Below, one piece after another: positions 25,340 to 33,835 of a DNA stretch of 43,331 nucleotides. Both the position numbers and the translations under genes were made by a program. Under the pieces are notes generated by a model. The model ran no database searches, was not told where the DNA came from, and saw only the letters and a list, made by a program, of their open reading frames with translations. Origin of the DNA: Chloroflexota bacterium (GTDB lineage Bacteria > Chloroflexota > UBA11872 > VXOZ01); assembly GCA_022824225.1 (NCBI GenBank), contig JAJEAH010000083.1:1-43331 (forward strand). Direction: 5' to 3'. The first letter of the stretch is position 1, and the number at the start of each line of letters is the position of its first letter.

Positions 25340-25660
25340 TGATTCCTCTCTGCGCTGCGCTCCGTTCGGAATGACAATTGTGGATTCGAATGAAGCTCAC
25401 GCAACTGTCATTTCCAGTGAGGCTCCCGCACCCGTCATTCCGAACGAAGCCCATGCAACTGTCATTCCGAACGCAACTCCCGCACCCGTCATGCCGAATG
25501 AAGCCCACGCAACTGTCATTCCGAACGCAACTCCCGCACCCGTCATTCCGAATGAAGCTCACGCAAAAATCATTCCGAACGCGACTCCCGCACCCGTCAT
25601 TTCGAACGAAGCCCATGCATCTGTCATTCCGAACGAAGCGGAGCGGAGTGAGGAATCTAG
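25340..25660. repeat. 54-bp (2 x 27) tandem array inside a palindromic element
   Basis: Units of 27 bp alternate: GTCATTCCGAACGCAACTCC plus CGCACCC, and GTCATTCCGAACGAAGCCCA plus TGCAACT. Eight units occupy 25407-25622. The array is bracketed by inverted tips: CTCCGTTCGGAATGACA on the left (25340-25378) and TGTCATTCCGAACGAAGCGG with GAGGAATCTAG on the right (to 25660). It lies in the 1.56-kb gene-free gap 25152-26716. Confidence 0.88.
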
Positions 25661-26029
25661 GATCCGCGACGCAACCGGCGCAATTGGCTCAACAGCTTTT
25701 GGGAACCTCTGGATGAGTCCTGACTAGGTTGTGTGGGCATTTTGCCGTCATTCCCGTGAAAACTCGCCCCCGCACGGGGGCGCGTAATCCATCTTCACGC
25801 GACACTGGATCGTGCTGCTACGCGGGGTGGCAAGCGGCCACATACGTAAGTACCATCTTTGTCAATTGCTTGCTTTGCCACTCTGTGGAGCAAAGCCAGA
25901 GATGATCCCGTACGAACGCTTGAGATTCCGCGTCTTTGACGAATTCAGCGAACCCTGTTCGACGCTTGCGGTCGAAATGACACTGAATGTCCACAGAGCC
26001 TAGTGTGACACACTCTTGGTAGAGCGGAT

Positions 26030-26260
26030 TCCGTGGCAGAGGAGAAAGGGCCGCAAGGAGCAGCCCACATTTGCCGAGCCGGAGTTTCCACCAAGGAAGC
26101 ACAGGACGCGGCGGAAGAAGCCGGGACCGTGGTGAGCAGCAAAATGTCCGCAAGCGGAAGCACAAGACACGGCGGGAGAAGGTTTTGGAGCGGCTGGAAG
26201 CGCTGGCGCCCTGGGTGCGGCTGGCGGCGCGCATCGAGCCGCACGGCTTGTCTGCACGAA
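26030..26260 (+). pseudogene. IS5-like transposase N-terminal remnant
   Basis: Two adjoining segments resemble the N-terminus of IS5-family transposases. About 26048-26110 reads QPTFAEPEFPPRKHRTRR. About 26145-26240 reads RKRKHKTRREKVLERLEALA then PWVRLAARIEPH. A further frame reads PPYPPDAAYQAY soon after, like the following conserved PPYPL motif. Stops and frameshifts separate them, and nothing resembling the catalytic DDE part is present. No clear terminal repeats were seen. The rest of the gap (25665-26030 and 26260-26400) shows nothing I can name. Confidence 0.5.
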
Positions 26261-26401
26261 CACCGTTCGCCCCCGTATCCTCCCGATGCCGCATATCAGG
26301 CGTACGGGGCAGGCTCTGAGCTTGCGCAGGGCGAACAGGCCCGCCGCGAGGTGGCTATTGGCCGTTTGTGCCGCGCCGGACTTGCACAGAGTTAGTCGAA
26401 G

Positions 26402-26473
26402 CAGCCTGCGCTGAACCTGTCGAAGCAGCCTGCACTGAGCCTGTCGAAGTAGCCTGCACTGAGCCTGTCGAAG
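26402..26473. repeat. 24-bp tandem repeat, three units
   Basis: CAGCCTGCACTGAGCCTGTC plus GAAG is repeated three times (first unit CAGCCTGCGCTGAACCTGTC). The core GAGCCTGTCGA is the invariant loop of the hairpin family seen elsewhere in the window, so this array appears to be built from that loop rather than from the arms. Confidence 0.85.
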
Positions 26474-26716
26474 TGCTCAGCGCAAGCGTTTTCATCAACC
26501 CTGGTGACCCCCTCCAAGAACATCGCAAACAGGCTCTGGGCAGATGGGGCGAGCTAACCGGCCCGTGCGCTAGCGAGGATGGTTCTCACGGTGTCGAAAT
26601 GCGCGAATTGCGAGATACTATGGGTGTGGCCGAAAGCGCCGGGTGAGCACTTCGCGGCAGCCGCAGTCGGCGCCGAGGCTTGTAAGAACTGCAACACACG
26701 TAGGGAGATGAGAACA

Positions 26717-27721
26717 ATGAAGCGGGTTGGCATCATCGGGTGTGGCCGAATCGCGGAACAAGGACACGTGCCGGGCTATGTCGAGTTGGCAGACCGGATC
26801 ACGGTGGCAGCGGCGGCGGACCCGGCGGCGGCCCGGCGGGACCTGGTAGGCGAGCGGCTGGGCGTGCCGCAGGCGGCGCGCTACGCCGACTATGCCGACC
26901 TGCTCGCGCGCGACGACCTGGATTACGTGGACATTTGCCTGCCCCACCACCTGCATCACGCGGCCACCATCGCCGCGGCCCGGGCGGGGCACAACATCCT
27001 GCTGGAAAAACCCCTTGCCGCGCGCGAGGACGAGGCTCTGGAGATGATCGCGGCGGTCGAGCAGGCCGGCGTTACCTTCTCGCTCATCCACAACTATGCC
27101 CGCCAGGCCGTGCCCGGCCGCGTGCTGGAACTGGTCCACGCCGGCGCTATCGGCACGCCCTATCTCGTTCGTTTCGAGGGTCTCGGCAGCTACCACTACG
27201 AGGGCACGGCGGACTATGACCCGGGCTGGCGCGCCAAGGCCGCTCGCGGCGGCGGCGGGGCGTTGCTCGATAATGGCTACCACAGCATCTATCTGGCGCG
27301 CTACTTGCTGCAGTCCGAGGTGCGGGAGGTCTTCGGCGCGGTCGGCACGTTCGCCCGCGACTTCGAGGTGGAAGACACTGCGCTGGCCCTGTTCCGGCAC
27401 GAAAACGGCGCTATTACGTCCATCCAAAACGGCTGGGGCGCCGACCGCAGCATGCCGGCCCGGGAAATTCAGGGCTCGCAGGGATCGATTCTCCTCGCCG
27501 GCGGTGAGTCCTCCATCGAGTTGTGGCAAGGCGATCAGTGCGAACGCCCCGCGCCCTGGGCGCCCGCGCCCGGCGCGTTTACGCGGGTTTTCAGCGCGTT
27601 CTGCGACGCCCTGGACGGCAATGGCCCGGTGCCGACCACTGCCGCGGACGGCCTGATGAACCTGCGTATCATCCTGGCCGCCTACGAAGCCAGCCGCACC
27701 GGCAGCGTTGTGAAGCTCTAG
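26717..27721 (+). CDS. Gfo/Idh/MocA family oxidoreductase
   Basis: 334 residues. A Rossmann NAD(P) motif VGIIGCGRIAEQGHVPGY opens the protein, followed by DICLPHHLH, the conserved lysine motif EKPLA, and the C-terminal beta-sheet domain with GGGALLDNGYHSIY. Members oxidise or interconvert sugars, inositols and related compounds. I use the ATG at 26717, which has TAGGGAG ten bases upstream. The frame is open for 46 further codons, and these contain two CxxC pairs (see findings), but family N-termini begin at the Rossmann motif. The gene appears monocistronic. Substrate unknown. Confidence 0.9.
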   Translation: MKRVGIIGCGRIAEQGHVPGYVELADRITVAAAADPAAARRDLVGERLGVPQAARYADYADLLARDDLDYVDICLPHHLHHAATIAAARAGHNILLEKPLAAREDEALEMIAAVEQAGVTFSLIHNYARQAVPGRVLELVHAGAIGTPYLVRFEGLGSYHYEGTADYDPGWRAKAARGGGGALLDNGYHSIYLARYLLQSEVREVFGAVGTFARDFEVEDTALALFRHENGAITSIQNGWGADRSMPAREIQGSQGSILLAGGESSIELWQGDQCERPAPWAPAPGAFTRVFSAFCDALDGNGPVPTTAADGLMNLRIILAAYEASRTGSVVKL

Positions 27722-28217
27722 ACCGCACCAACGCTGACTGCTGGCATTGAACGCCCGTTTTGTCCACGCCGCCGCCAGGCAGCCGCTGGCGCGTTTGCCG
27801 CGCGGATCATAGCGACACAGCGCTGCGGTCGGATAAACACATGGGTCTCCGTTCGGAATGACATGTGGCATGGGAGTGTACAGGCGAGGCCCACCACCCA
27901 TCCCCCAATTCCGCCTACGTGTTTCCCTACTCGTACAGGAATAACGACACGGCGATCCCTAAAGCAGCACGTGGGGCTATCCACTAGACCTGTCAGCGAA
28001 TTCTCTGACCCGTATAGGAGTGACGAGGTCTACGGGCCGGTGGTGCTGTCACGTCTCTATCTACCACCGCAGAGGGATTCTGGAGTTGCGCGGCCGGCAT
28101 CGTATGGTATGACCCCAAACTTTACAGGTTTGCAATTCCCTTGTAATATTTCCATGTGCCGTACGCGAAAATGGGATAAATAGACGAGAGTAGTTTACGA
28201 TATAGTAGGAGCAGTCT
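27722..28217. other. intergenic region without recognisable gene
   Basis: 496 bp. A single tip of the palindromic family (TCTCCGTTCGGAATGACA) is at about 27845-27862. Towards the end the sequence becomes AT-richer (TTGTAATATTTCC at about 28140, GGGATAAATAGA), where the promoter of the following small membrane-protein cluster should lie. I see no RNA gene. Confidence 0.4.
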
Positions 28218-28577
28218 ATGGCTGCGGCGAAGGAAGCGGAGCAAGCGCCGCCGGATGACGCGCAGTTGCGGCGGGAGGTGCAGGCCATGGTGGCCGCGCA
28301 CCAGGAGTTGGGCGAGCGCTTTGGCGCCGAGTTGGCGGATTCGTTGGTTGAGCGCCTACACGCCGCCATCGACCTGCGGGTCGAGGAAAAGCTCCGAAAG
28401 CGAAAGAGCGGCGCATCCCCCCTGGTCCTGCCGGTAGTCTCACTCATCATTGGCCTTCCGGCCATGGCCATCGCCGGCGTCGTTGCGGGCCCCCTTGTAT
28501 CACCTGCTATCTTCCTGACTCCCTGGATTGCCATCATCGCCATCAACCTCATCTATGCATTCAGCAAACGTAGCTGA
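28218..28577 (+). CDS. small membrane protein, helical region plus two TM segments (copy 1)
   Basis: 119 residues. The N-terminal 65 are charged and helical (HQELGERFGAELADSLVERL, AAIDLRVEEKL). Two hydrophobic segments follow (about 69-92 and 95-114) and a short basic tail ends it. TAGGAG precedes the ATG by eight bases. It is clearly related to the next two genes: the pattern LG-x(4)-ELAD-x-L-x-E-x-L-x-A-x-ID-x-RVE is shared. I do not know a function; similar short proteins of unknown role occur in Actinobacteria and Chloroflexota as far as I recall. The helices may form a coiled-coil oligomer at the membrane face. Confidence 0.75.
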   Translation: MAAAKEAEQAPPDDAQLRREVQAMVAAHQELGERFGAELADSLVERLHAAIDLRVEEKLRKRKSGASPLVLPVVSLIIGLPAMAIAGVVAGPLVSPAIFLTPWIAIIAINLIYAFSKRS

Positions 28578-28721
28578 GGCGGACTACAATAAGTCTATGC
28601 ACGGCGCATCGCCAGACACCGACGATAAACTGCGTACACCGGTGCATATGAGCCGCCATAGACAGGGGTAGAAGTCCGCGAGTCTTCAGATCGGACACAG
28701 CGCCAAAGCTGGCAGGAGAAT

Positions 28722-29084
28722 ATGAGCAGTAATTCGCCCGAGCAGAATAGCAAGAGTCGCCAAGAGGCCAAGAGCGCCCGTGACGAGCTTGATGCCATCC
28801 TTTCGGCGCGGCAGGAACTCGGCACGGAATACAATGACGAACTGACGGACATGCTCATGGAGAAGCTCGACGCCGAGATAGACCGCCGCGTGGAAGCGCG
28901 CCTTGCGCGAGTGTCCGTCGGCAAGCTCTCGCCCGCCGTGCCGATCACCTCACTCATATTCGCGATTCCGGCAACCGGAGTCGCCGCTGAAACTGCCGGC
29001 TTTTGGGCAGTCCCCTTCGTCTGGGCAGGGATAGTGTTGGTGAATCTCATTTTCTCCGGCAAGAAGATCAGCGACATATTCTAG
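28722..29084 (+). CDS. small membrane protein, helical region plus two TM segments (copy 2)
   Basis: 120 residues, a close paralogue of the next gene. The cytoplasmic helix contains ARDELDAILSARQELGTEYN and LMEKLDAEIDRRVEARL. After SPAVPITSLIFAIPAT come two hydrophobic segments, and the C-terminus is SGKKISDIF. GGCAGGAG stands directly before the ATG with good spacing. Gaps of 144 bp before and 72 bp after are compatible with one transcript. Function unknown. Confidence 0.78.
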   Translation: MSSNSPEQNSKSRQEAKSARDELDAILSARQELGTEYNDELTDMLMEKLDAEIDRRVEARLARVSVGKLSPAVPITSLIFAIPATGVAAETAGFWAVPFVWAGIVLVNLIFSGKKISDIF

Positions 29085-29156
29085 ATGAGCTAAGGCAGGT
29101 GTGGACTAACGAACCGCCGCACGCGACCTGCTTCAGCACCAAGAAGGAAACAGCGC

Positions 29157-29522
29157 ATGGGCTCCAAGAAGGACGAAAGAAAGAAGAAAGAGCGCAAAGA
29201 AGCCAAGAACGCCCGTGACGAGCTTGACGCTATTCTCTCGGCGCGGCAGGATCTCGGCGCGGAGTACAACGACGAACTGGCGGACTTACTAATGGAGAAA
29301 CTCGACGCCGAGATCGACCGCCGTGTGAAAGCGCGCATGCAGAAAGCCCCCGAGAAGAGTACCTTCTCTCCCGCCGTGCCGATCACGTCCCTGGCTCTTG
29401 CGATTCCCTCTACTGCGATTGCGGCCGCTATGCTCGGTTTTAGGGGTGCGCTTGTCGTCTGGGCCGCCGTGATCATCGTCAACATCCTCTATTCAGGCAA
29501 GAAGCTCAGCGACATTTTCTGA
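29157..29522 (+). CDS. small membrane protein, helical region plus two TM segments (copy 3)
   Basis: 121 residues. Very similar to copy 2 along its whole length, also at DNA level: ARDELDAILSARQDLGAEYN, LMEKLDAEIDRRVKARM, SPAVPITSLALAIPST and the end SGKKLSDIF. The N-terminus is lysine-rich (MGSKKDERKKKERKEAKN). AGGAAACAGC precedes the ATG. Copies 2 and 3 are a recent duplication, while copy 1 is older. The conserved EYNDEL and KK-x-SDIF ends suggest functional constraint rather than decay. Confidence 0.78.
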   Translation: MGSKKDERKKKERKEAKNARDELDAILSARQDLGAEYNDELADLLMEKLDAEIDRRVKARMQKAPEKSTFSPAVPITSLALAIPSTAIAAAMLGFRGALVVWAAVIIVNILYSGKKLSDIF

Positions 29523-29566
29523 CCGTTTCCGGCATTGTTGTGTGCTATTCGCAAGAGGAGTCGGAG

Positions 29567-29824
29567 ATGGAAAGCTATGAGTTCTGGGCTACGATCGTCA
29601 CCATCGTGCTGGCCGCCATTGCGGTTGCCACGTTCGTTACACACGGGCAGAATAACCTGCGCAACGAACTCCGCGCGGAAATTCGCGAATTAAGCACGCG
29701 CGTGGACGAACTGGGAATTCGCGTTTCCAATCTTGAGCAACGCGTGGCCCGCCTCGAAGGCTTGTTCGAAGGCTTGCGGGATATGCTAAGGCGCGGGGAA
29801 GCGAGCAAAGTAGACCAACCCTGA
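29567..29824 (+). CDS. small membrane protein with one TM helix and a coiled coil
   Basis: 85 residues from the ATG at 29567, which follows GAGGAGTCGGAG. One TM helix (FWATIVTIVLAAIAVATFV) is followed by a long regular coiled coil (LRNELRAEIRELSTRVDELG, VSNLEQRVARLEGLFEGL). The open frame reaches nine codons further upstream, but the ribosome-binding site favours this start. It is unrelated in sequence to the three preceding paralogues but lies 44 bp after them and shares the design of membrane anchor plus cytoplasmic helix, so the four may act together. Function unknown. Confidence 0.75.
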   Translation: MESYEFWATIVTIVLAAIAVATFVTHGQNNLRNELRAEIRELSTRVDELGIRVSNLEQRVARLEGLFEGLRDMLRRGEASKVDQP

Positions 29825-29854
29825 ATCGTCTCTTCCTCCGGCGATGTTTGCAGG

Positions 29855-29884
29855 CGTAGGGGCACGGCATGCCGTGCCCCTACG
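29855..29884. repeat. 30-bp perfect palindrome CGTAGGGGCACGGCATG...
   Basis: CGTAGGGGCACGGCA and its exact complement meet without a loop. The same arms (GTCGTAGGGGCACG) form the internal hairpin of MITE copy A (13781-13816) and, decayed on one side, of copy B (about 34200-34236). Here it lies 30 bp after the membrane-protein cluster, where it could also act as a transcript-end structure. Confidence 0.8.
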
Positions 29885-30449
29885 TTCGTATCTGCGGAAC
29901 AGCGCCTCTTCCGCACGCGCCATGCTCCGCAGTCCGGCGCCGCTCCGTTCTTAGGGATTGATTAGATCATTTTTCCTCCGAATGCCGCTCTCCCAGAGCT
30001 TCTTGAAGGAGGAATGAAACCGCCGCAAGTTGCCAAGAAGCCGTTCGTGCTGAGGGCTGCGCGAAGCCCCTGTCGAAGCACGAACGGCTAACATCAGCCT
30101 TGTAGCCCCCCTAAGAAGATCGTAAACAGGCTCCTAGACCCCGGCGGCTGCCGGGATGGCCGGTGACGGGCTGTCCCTCTTGCACTCTCGCCTCCCTCGG
30201 ATCCGATGTGTCGCGCCAAGCCGCTTGCGGCGGCCGCCTCGACGTCCTTGCCCCCACACGCATAAATCCTGTTGTACAACGTTCACGTAATGGTTAATAT
30301 GGAGAAAGGCGACTTGTGCGGTTCCTTCTCGTCTTCCGCACGTTTGGCAAGCGCAGCAGACCGACCGGAGTGAGAGGCGCAAAGAAGGGACTGAAAAGAG
30401 AACTGCCGATGGATCTGAGTAGCCATACGACTATTAGGGAGCACCGCTC
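29885..30449. other. intergenic region before the second ABC gene
   Basis: About 565 bp. It contains the hairpin repeat at 30040-30088. Otherwise I see no gene, RNA or clear promoter. AGGGAGCACC shortly before 30450 is the ribosome-binding site of the ABC gene. Confidence 0.4.
30040..30088. repeat. hairpin repeat, invariant-loop family, with nested hairpin in the loop
   Basis: Arms GCCGTTCGTGCT and AGCACGAACGGC are perfect. The loop is the usual GAG...CCTGTCGA interrupted by GGCTGCGCGAAGCC, itself a small inverted repeat. It therefore looks like a member of the family with a secondary insertion. Confidence 0.8.
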
Positions 30450-32405
30450 ATGATGTACGGCGGCGGCGGTGGCGGCTGGAGTTGGGGCATGAACCGCCCG
30501 TACCGCTCAAGAGAGGAACAGGCCAAGGTGGAGTTGACGGCGGCCGGCGTGCGCCGCGTCCTCGGCTACCTGGTACCGTACTGGCCCCACGAAGTCGTTA
30601 TTCTCATCTGTGTGCTGGCGATGACGGGACTTGGCCTGATTCCCCCGCTGCTAATGCGCGGCGCCATCGACACCGCCATACCGGACAAGGACTTTGGTCT
30701 GCTCAACTGGCTCGTCATCGGCATGGTCGCGCTGCCGTTCCTCTCCGGTCTCATCGGCGTGCTGCAGAGCTACCTGAACGCCCTGGTCGGCCAGCGCATC
30801 GTCTACGACCTGCGCAAACAGCTTTTCCGCCATATGCAGCGCATGTCGCTGCGCTTCTTCACCAAGACCCGCAGCGGCGAGATCATCTCCCGCATCAACA
30901 ACGACGTCGCCGGTGTGCAGAGCGTCATCGCCGGCACCGTCATTTCGATCATTACGAACATCTTTACCGTCGTGGGCACGATCGCCGTGCTCTTCGTCAT
31001 GAACTGGCAATTGGCGCTCGTCGCGCTCATCGTCACGCCGGCGTTCGTGCTGCCGACCCGCCGCGTGGGGCGCTACCGGCGTGAGGTCTCGCGAGAAACG
31101 CAGGAGAAGCAGGCCGACCTCAGCGCCTTCCTGCACGAAATGATGAACATCAGCGGCTACCTGCTCATGCGCACGTTTTCCGGCGAGCAGCGGGCGGATA
31201 CGCGCTTTCGCGGCATCGGCCGCGACCTACTGCGCCTGAACATCAAGCAGGCCATGGTCGGCCGCTGGTTCTTCATGTTCCTGGGCTTGTTCGCCTCCAT
31301 CGGCCCGGCCGCCATCTACTGGTACGGCGGCCGCCAGGTGATGCAGGATTCCTTGAGCATCGGCACCATCATCGCTTTTGTTATGTACCTGCGTAATCTC
31401 TACGGCCCGTCGTCGCAACTGGCGAACATCTACGTGGACGTGCAGGGCGCCATGGCGCTGTTCGACCGCATCTTCGGCTACCTGGACATGGAGCCGGAGA
31501 TCTTCGATACGCCGGACGCGCGGGAGGTCGCCAGTGTTGAGGGGCGCATCTCCTTTGACGACGTCTGGTTCCGCTACAACGACGAGGCGGCCTGGGCGCT
31601 GGCGGGCATTACGTTTACGGCGGAGCCGGGCGAGATGATCGCGCTGGTCGGCCCCAGCGGCGCGGGCAAGACGACGCTGACGTATCTCATTCCCCGCCTC
31701 TACGATCCGGTGAACGGCCAGGTGCGCTTGGATGACTACGACCTGCGCGACTTGCAGTACCTCTCGCTCATGCGGCACGTGGGCGTGGTGACGCAGGAGC
31801 CGTTCTTGTTCCATACCTCGCTGCGAGAAAACTTGCTCTACGCGAATCCGGACGCGACGGAAGCGGACGTGATCGAGGCGGCGAAAGCGGCGCAAATTCA
31901 CGATTTCATCGAGGGACTGCCCGAGAAGTACGGGACCGTCGTGGGCGAGCGGGGCTTCCGACTCTCCGGGGGCGAGAAGCAGCGCGTCGCCATCGCCCGG
32001 GTCTTCCTCAAGAACCCGCGCATCATCATCCTGGATGAGGCCACCTCGTCACTCGATTCGCAGTCGGAAGAACTGATCCAGCAGGCGCTCAATACCTTGC
32101 GCCAGGGCCGCACGAGCTTTGTCATCGCCCACCGCCTCTCCACCGTGCGCGCCGCGGACCGCATCCTGGTGCTGGACGAAGGCCGCGCCGTCGAATCCGG
32201 TACACACGAGGAACTGTTGGCAAAGGGCGGCCTGTACGCCAAGCTGCACAGCATCCAGTTCCGCACCGAGCCGGAACCGGCGACCGACACTGAAGTCTCG
32301 GATGGTGGCCCCCGCATGCCGCCATCCGCTCGCGGCCGCAGACCGGCAGGCAGAGCAATGCCGGGCTTTGAGAGGTCAGGACCATTCGGCGGCGAGCCGG
32401 ACTAA
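30450..32405 (+). CDS. ABC-type exporter, fused membrane and ATPase domains
   Basis: A 651-residue half-transporter of the MsbA-like exporter class, expected to dimerise in the cytoplasmic membrane. A Gly-rich N-terminus (MMYGGGGGGWSWGM) precedes the six-helix domain (VVILICVLAMTGLGLIPPLL; LRFFTKTRSGEIISRINNDV). The ATPase domain has Walker A GPSGAGKTT, Q-loop VTQEPFLF, signature LSGGEKQRVAIAR, Walker B IIILDEATSSLD and the switch His in FVIAHRLSTV. The linker is of normal length, unlike in the first ABC gene (5096). AGGGAG precedes the ATGATG start. Substrate (lipid, drug or peptide) cannot be told. It stands alone. Confidence 0.9.
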   Translation: MMYGGGGGGWSWGMNRPYRSREEQAKVELTAAGVRRVLGYLVPYWPHEVVILICVLAMTGLGLIPPLLMRGAIDTAIPDKDFGLLNWLVIGMVALPFLSGLIGVLQSYLNALVGQRIVYDLRKQLFRHMQRMSLRFFTKTRSGEIISRINNDVAGVQSVIAGTVISIITNIFTVVGTIAVLFVMNWQLALVALIVTPAFVLPTRRVGRYRREVSRETQEKQADLSAFLHEMMNISGYLLMRTFSGEQRADTRFRGIGRDLLRLNIKQAMVGRWFFMFLGLFASIGPAAIYWYGGRQVMQDSLSIGTIIAFVMYLRNLYGPSSQLANIYVDVQGAMALFDRIFGYLDMEPEIFDTPDAREVASVEGRISFDDVWFRYNDEAAWALAGITFTAEPGEMIALVGPSGAGKTTLTYLIPRLYDPVNGQVRLDDYDLRDLQYLSLMRHVGVVTQEPFLFHTSLRENLLYANPDATEADVIEAAKAAQIHDFIEGLPEKYGTVVGERGFRLSGGEKQRVAIARVFLKNPRIIILDEATSSLDSQSEELIQQALNTLRQGRTSFVIAHRLSTVRAADRILVLDEGRAVESGTHEELLAKGGLYAKLHSIQFRTEPEPATDTEVSDGGPRMPPSARGRRPAGRAMPGFERSGPFGGEPD

Positions 32406-32769
32406 AGCCTGGCAATGTGGCCGGCTTGAGTGTAGGTCCGCCCCTATTCGCATGCGCTTCGACAGGCTCAGCGCGAACGGCAAAGCACACTATCCCTTTG
32501 AGGACAAGACCCTTCCTAGAACGAATCACCTGGCTTGAGAGAGCAGCGCCAGTTAGCCGGAGAGTGATGCCATTCGTCAGTGGGACGGCCGTTAGTTAGA
32601 GGTCAAGACCATTCTTCAGTGGGCTGCACCATCAGCCAGAAAGGGGCTGCACCGTCAGCCAGAAAGCGACCGTTCGTCCTGAGCTTGTCGAAGGATGAAC
32701 GGTCGCGCGTTGCCTACGCCCGGTCCACCTATTAGCTGCGGCTGGAAGCATAGTATGCGTCCCAGTGTC
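32406..32769. other. intergenic region with short repeats
   Basis: 364 bp between convergent genes. It holds a half copy of the hairpin family (GCGCT-TCGACAGGCTC-AGCGC, about 32452-32472), a 23-bp tandem pair GGGCTGCACC(A/G)TCAGCCAGA (32621-32666) and the full hairpin at 32666-32706. No gene and no classical terminator with a T-tract was found for either flanking gene; the hairpin may serve as one. Confidence 0.55.
32666..32706. repeat. hairpin repeat, invariant-loop family
   Basis: Arms GCGACCGTTCGTCCT and AGGATGAACGGTCGC (one wobble) enclose the loop GAGCTTGTCGA. Compared with 5862-5902 the outer arm bases differ on both sides in a compensating way, which keeps the stem. The element lies 63 bp past the stop codon of ribF. 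Confidence 0.85.
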
Positions 32770-33720
32770 TTAAGGCAGCGCGTACGGGGCGAGCGTGACG
32801 AGCGCGTTCTCGACATCCTGCTTCATCTGCGCGATCAAGGCCTCGACGGAGGCAAACTTCAACTCGTCGCGGAGTTTCTCCACGAAGTGCAGGCGGAGGG
32901 ACTGATCGTAGAGGTCGGCATCGAAGTCCAAGAGAAAGGTCTCGATGGACTGTTCGTCCGAATCGTCGAACGTCGGGCGCACGCCAATGCTTGTAACTGC
33001 CGGGTGCGCCGTGGCGTTACCTTCCGGTGCCAGCGTCGCATAGGTAGCGTAGATGCCGTGGGCGGGCACGGCGAGCGGTTCGGCGAGGTGCAGGTTGGCG
33101 GTGGGAAAGCCGAGGTTTCTGCCGCGTCCGGCGCCGCGCACCACAGTGCCCGTGAGCGTCGGCCAGCGGCCCAACAGGCGTGCCGCCTGCGTCACGTCGC
33201 CGGTGGAAAGATGCTCGCGAATGCGCGAACTGCTGACTACCTGCCCCTCATGGACGTAGGGCGGTGAGACTTCTACGTCGAAACCGAGTTCTCTCCCTAA
33301 CGCCTGCAGCACGTCGGGTGTGCCGCTGCGCCGGTGGCCCAGGGCAAAATCGCTGCCGACAACGAGCACGCGCAGATCGAGACGGTCGCGCAAGACCTGC
33401 ATGAAGTCGCGCGGGCTTAGGCGGGAAAGCTCCAGGGTAAAGGGCCAAAGGACGAGCAGGTCGATGCCGCTGGCGGCGATGGCCGCTTCTCGTTCCGCGA
33501 GCGTGGAGAGGCGGGGTATCTGCGCGCCGGGCCGCAGCACTTCCGGCGGCGGCGGCCAAAGGATGATGACGGCGGACTGCCAGTCATGGGCGCGCGCCCG
33601 CGCCGCAACCGCGTCCAGCACGTGCCGGTGACCCCGGTGGATGCCGTCGAATTTGCCGATAGTGAGCACTGTGGGACGGCCCGGAGCAAGAGACTCAGGG
33701 TCTCGGCGAAATACCTCCAC
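32770..33720 (-). CDS. ribF: bifunctional riboflavin kinase / FAD synthetase
   Basis: 316 residues, normal length. It phosphorylates riboflavin to FMN and adenylates FMN to FAD. The N-terminal adenylyltransferase has TIGKFDGIHRGHRHVL, VLVVGSDFALGHRRSG and VVSSSRIREHL. The C-terminal kinase has GTVVRGAGRGRNLGFPTANL and SIGVRPTFDD. In many bacteria ribF follows truB in the nusA-infB operon, and here it is on the same strand but separated from truB by 800 bp of repeats including MITE copy B. No FMN riboswitch was recognised upstream. Confidence 0.95.
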   Translation of the reverse strand: MEVFRRDPESLAPGRPTVLTIGKFDGIHRGHRHVLDAVAARARAHDWQSAVIILWPPPPEVLRPGAQIPRLSTLAEREAAIAASGIDLLVLWPFTLELSRLSPRDFMQVLRDRLDLRVLVVGSDFALGHRRSGTPDVLQALGRELGFDVEVSPPYVHEGQVVSSSRIREHLSTGDVTQAARLLGRWPTLTGTVVRGAGRGRNLGFPTANLHLAEPLAVPAHGIYATYATLAPEGNATAHPAVTSIGVRPTFDDSDEQSIETFLLDFDADLYDQSLRLHFVEKLRDELKFASVEALIAQMKQDVENALVTLAPYALP

Positions 33721-33835
33721 TGTGCTTGCCTATCCTTACCCCTGCCTAAGTAGTTTGGCGGCTAGTGGCGCTGCAGCTTCGTCTCAAGGAATACTCGTAC
33801 CGGCGCGCTTTTCCGACACCACCGCGATACGGCGC

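Noticed and set aside
25311-25727. Plus-strand open frame with repeated NEAHATVI/NATPAPVI
   Set aside because: Translation of the 54-bp array; both strands are open, and there is no promoter or ribosome-binding site.
33690-33800. Possible FMN riboswitch before ribF
   Set aside because: None of the conserved FMN riboswitch blocks could be found upstream of the ribF start codon.
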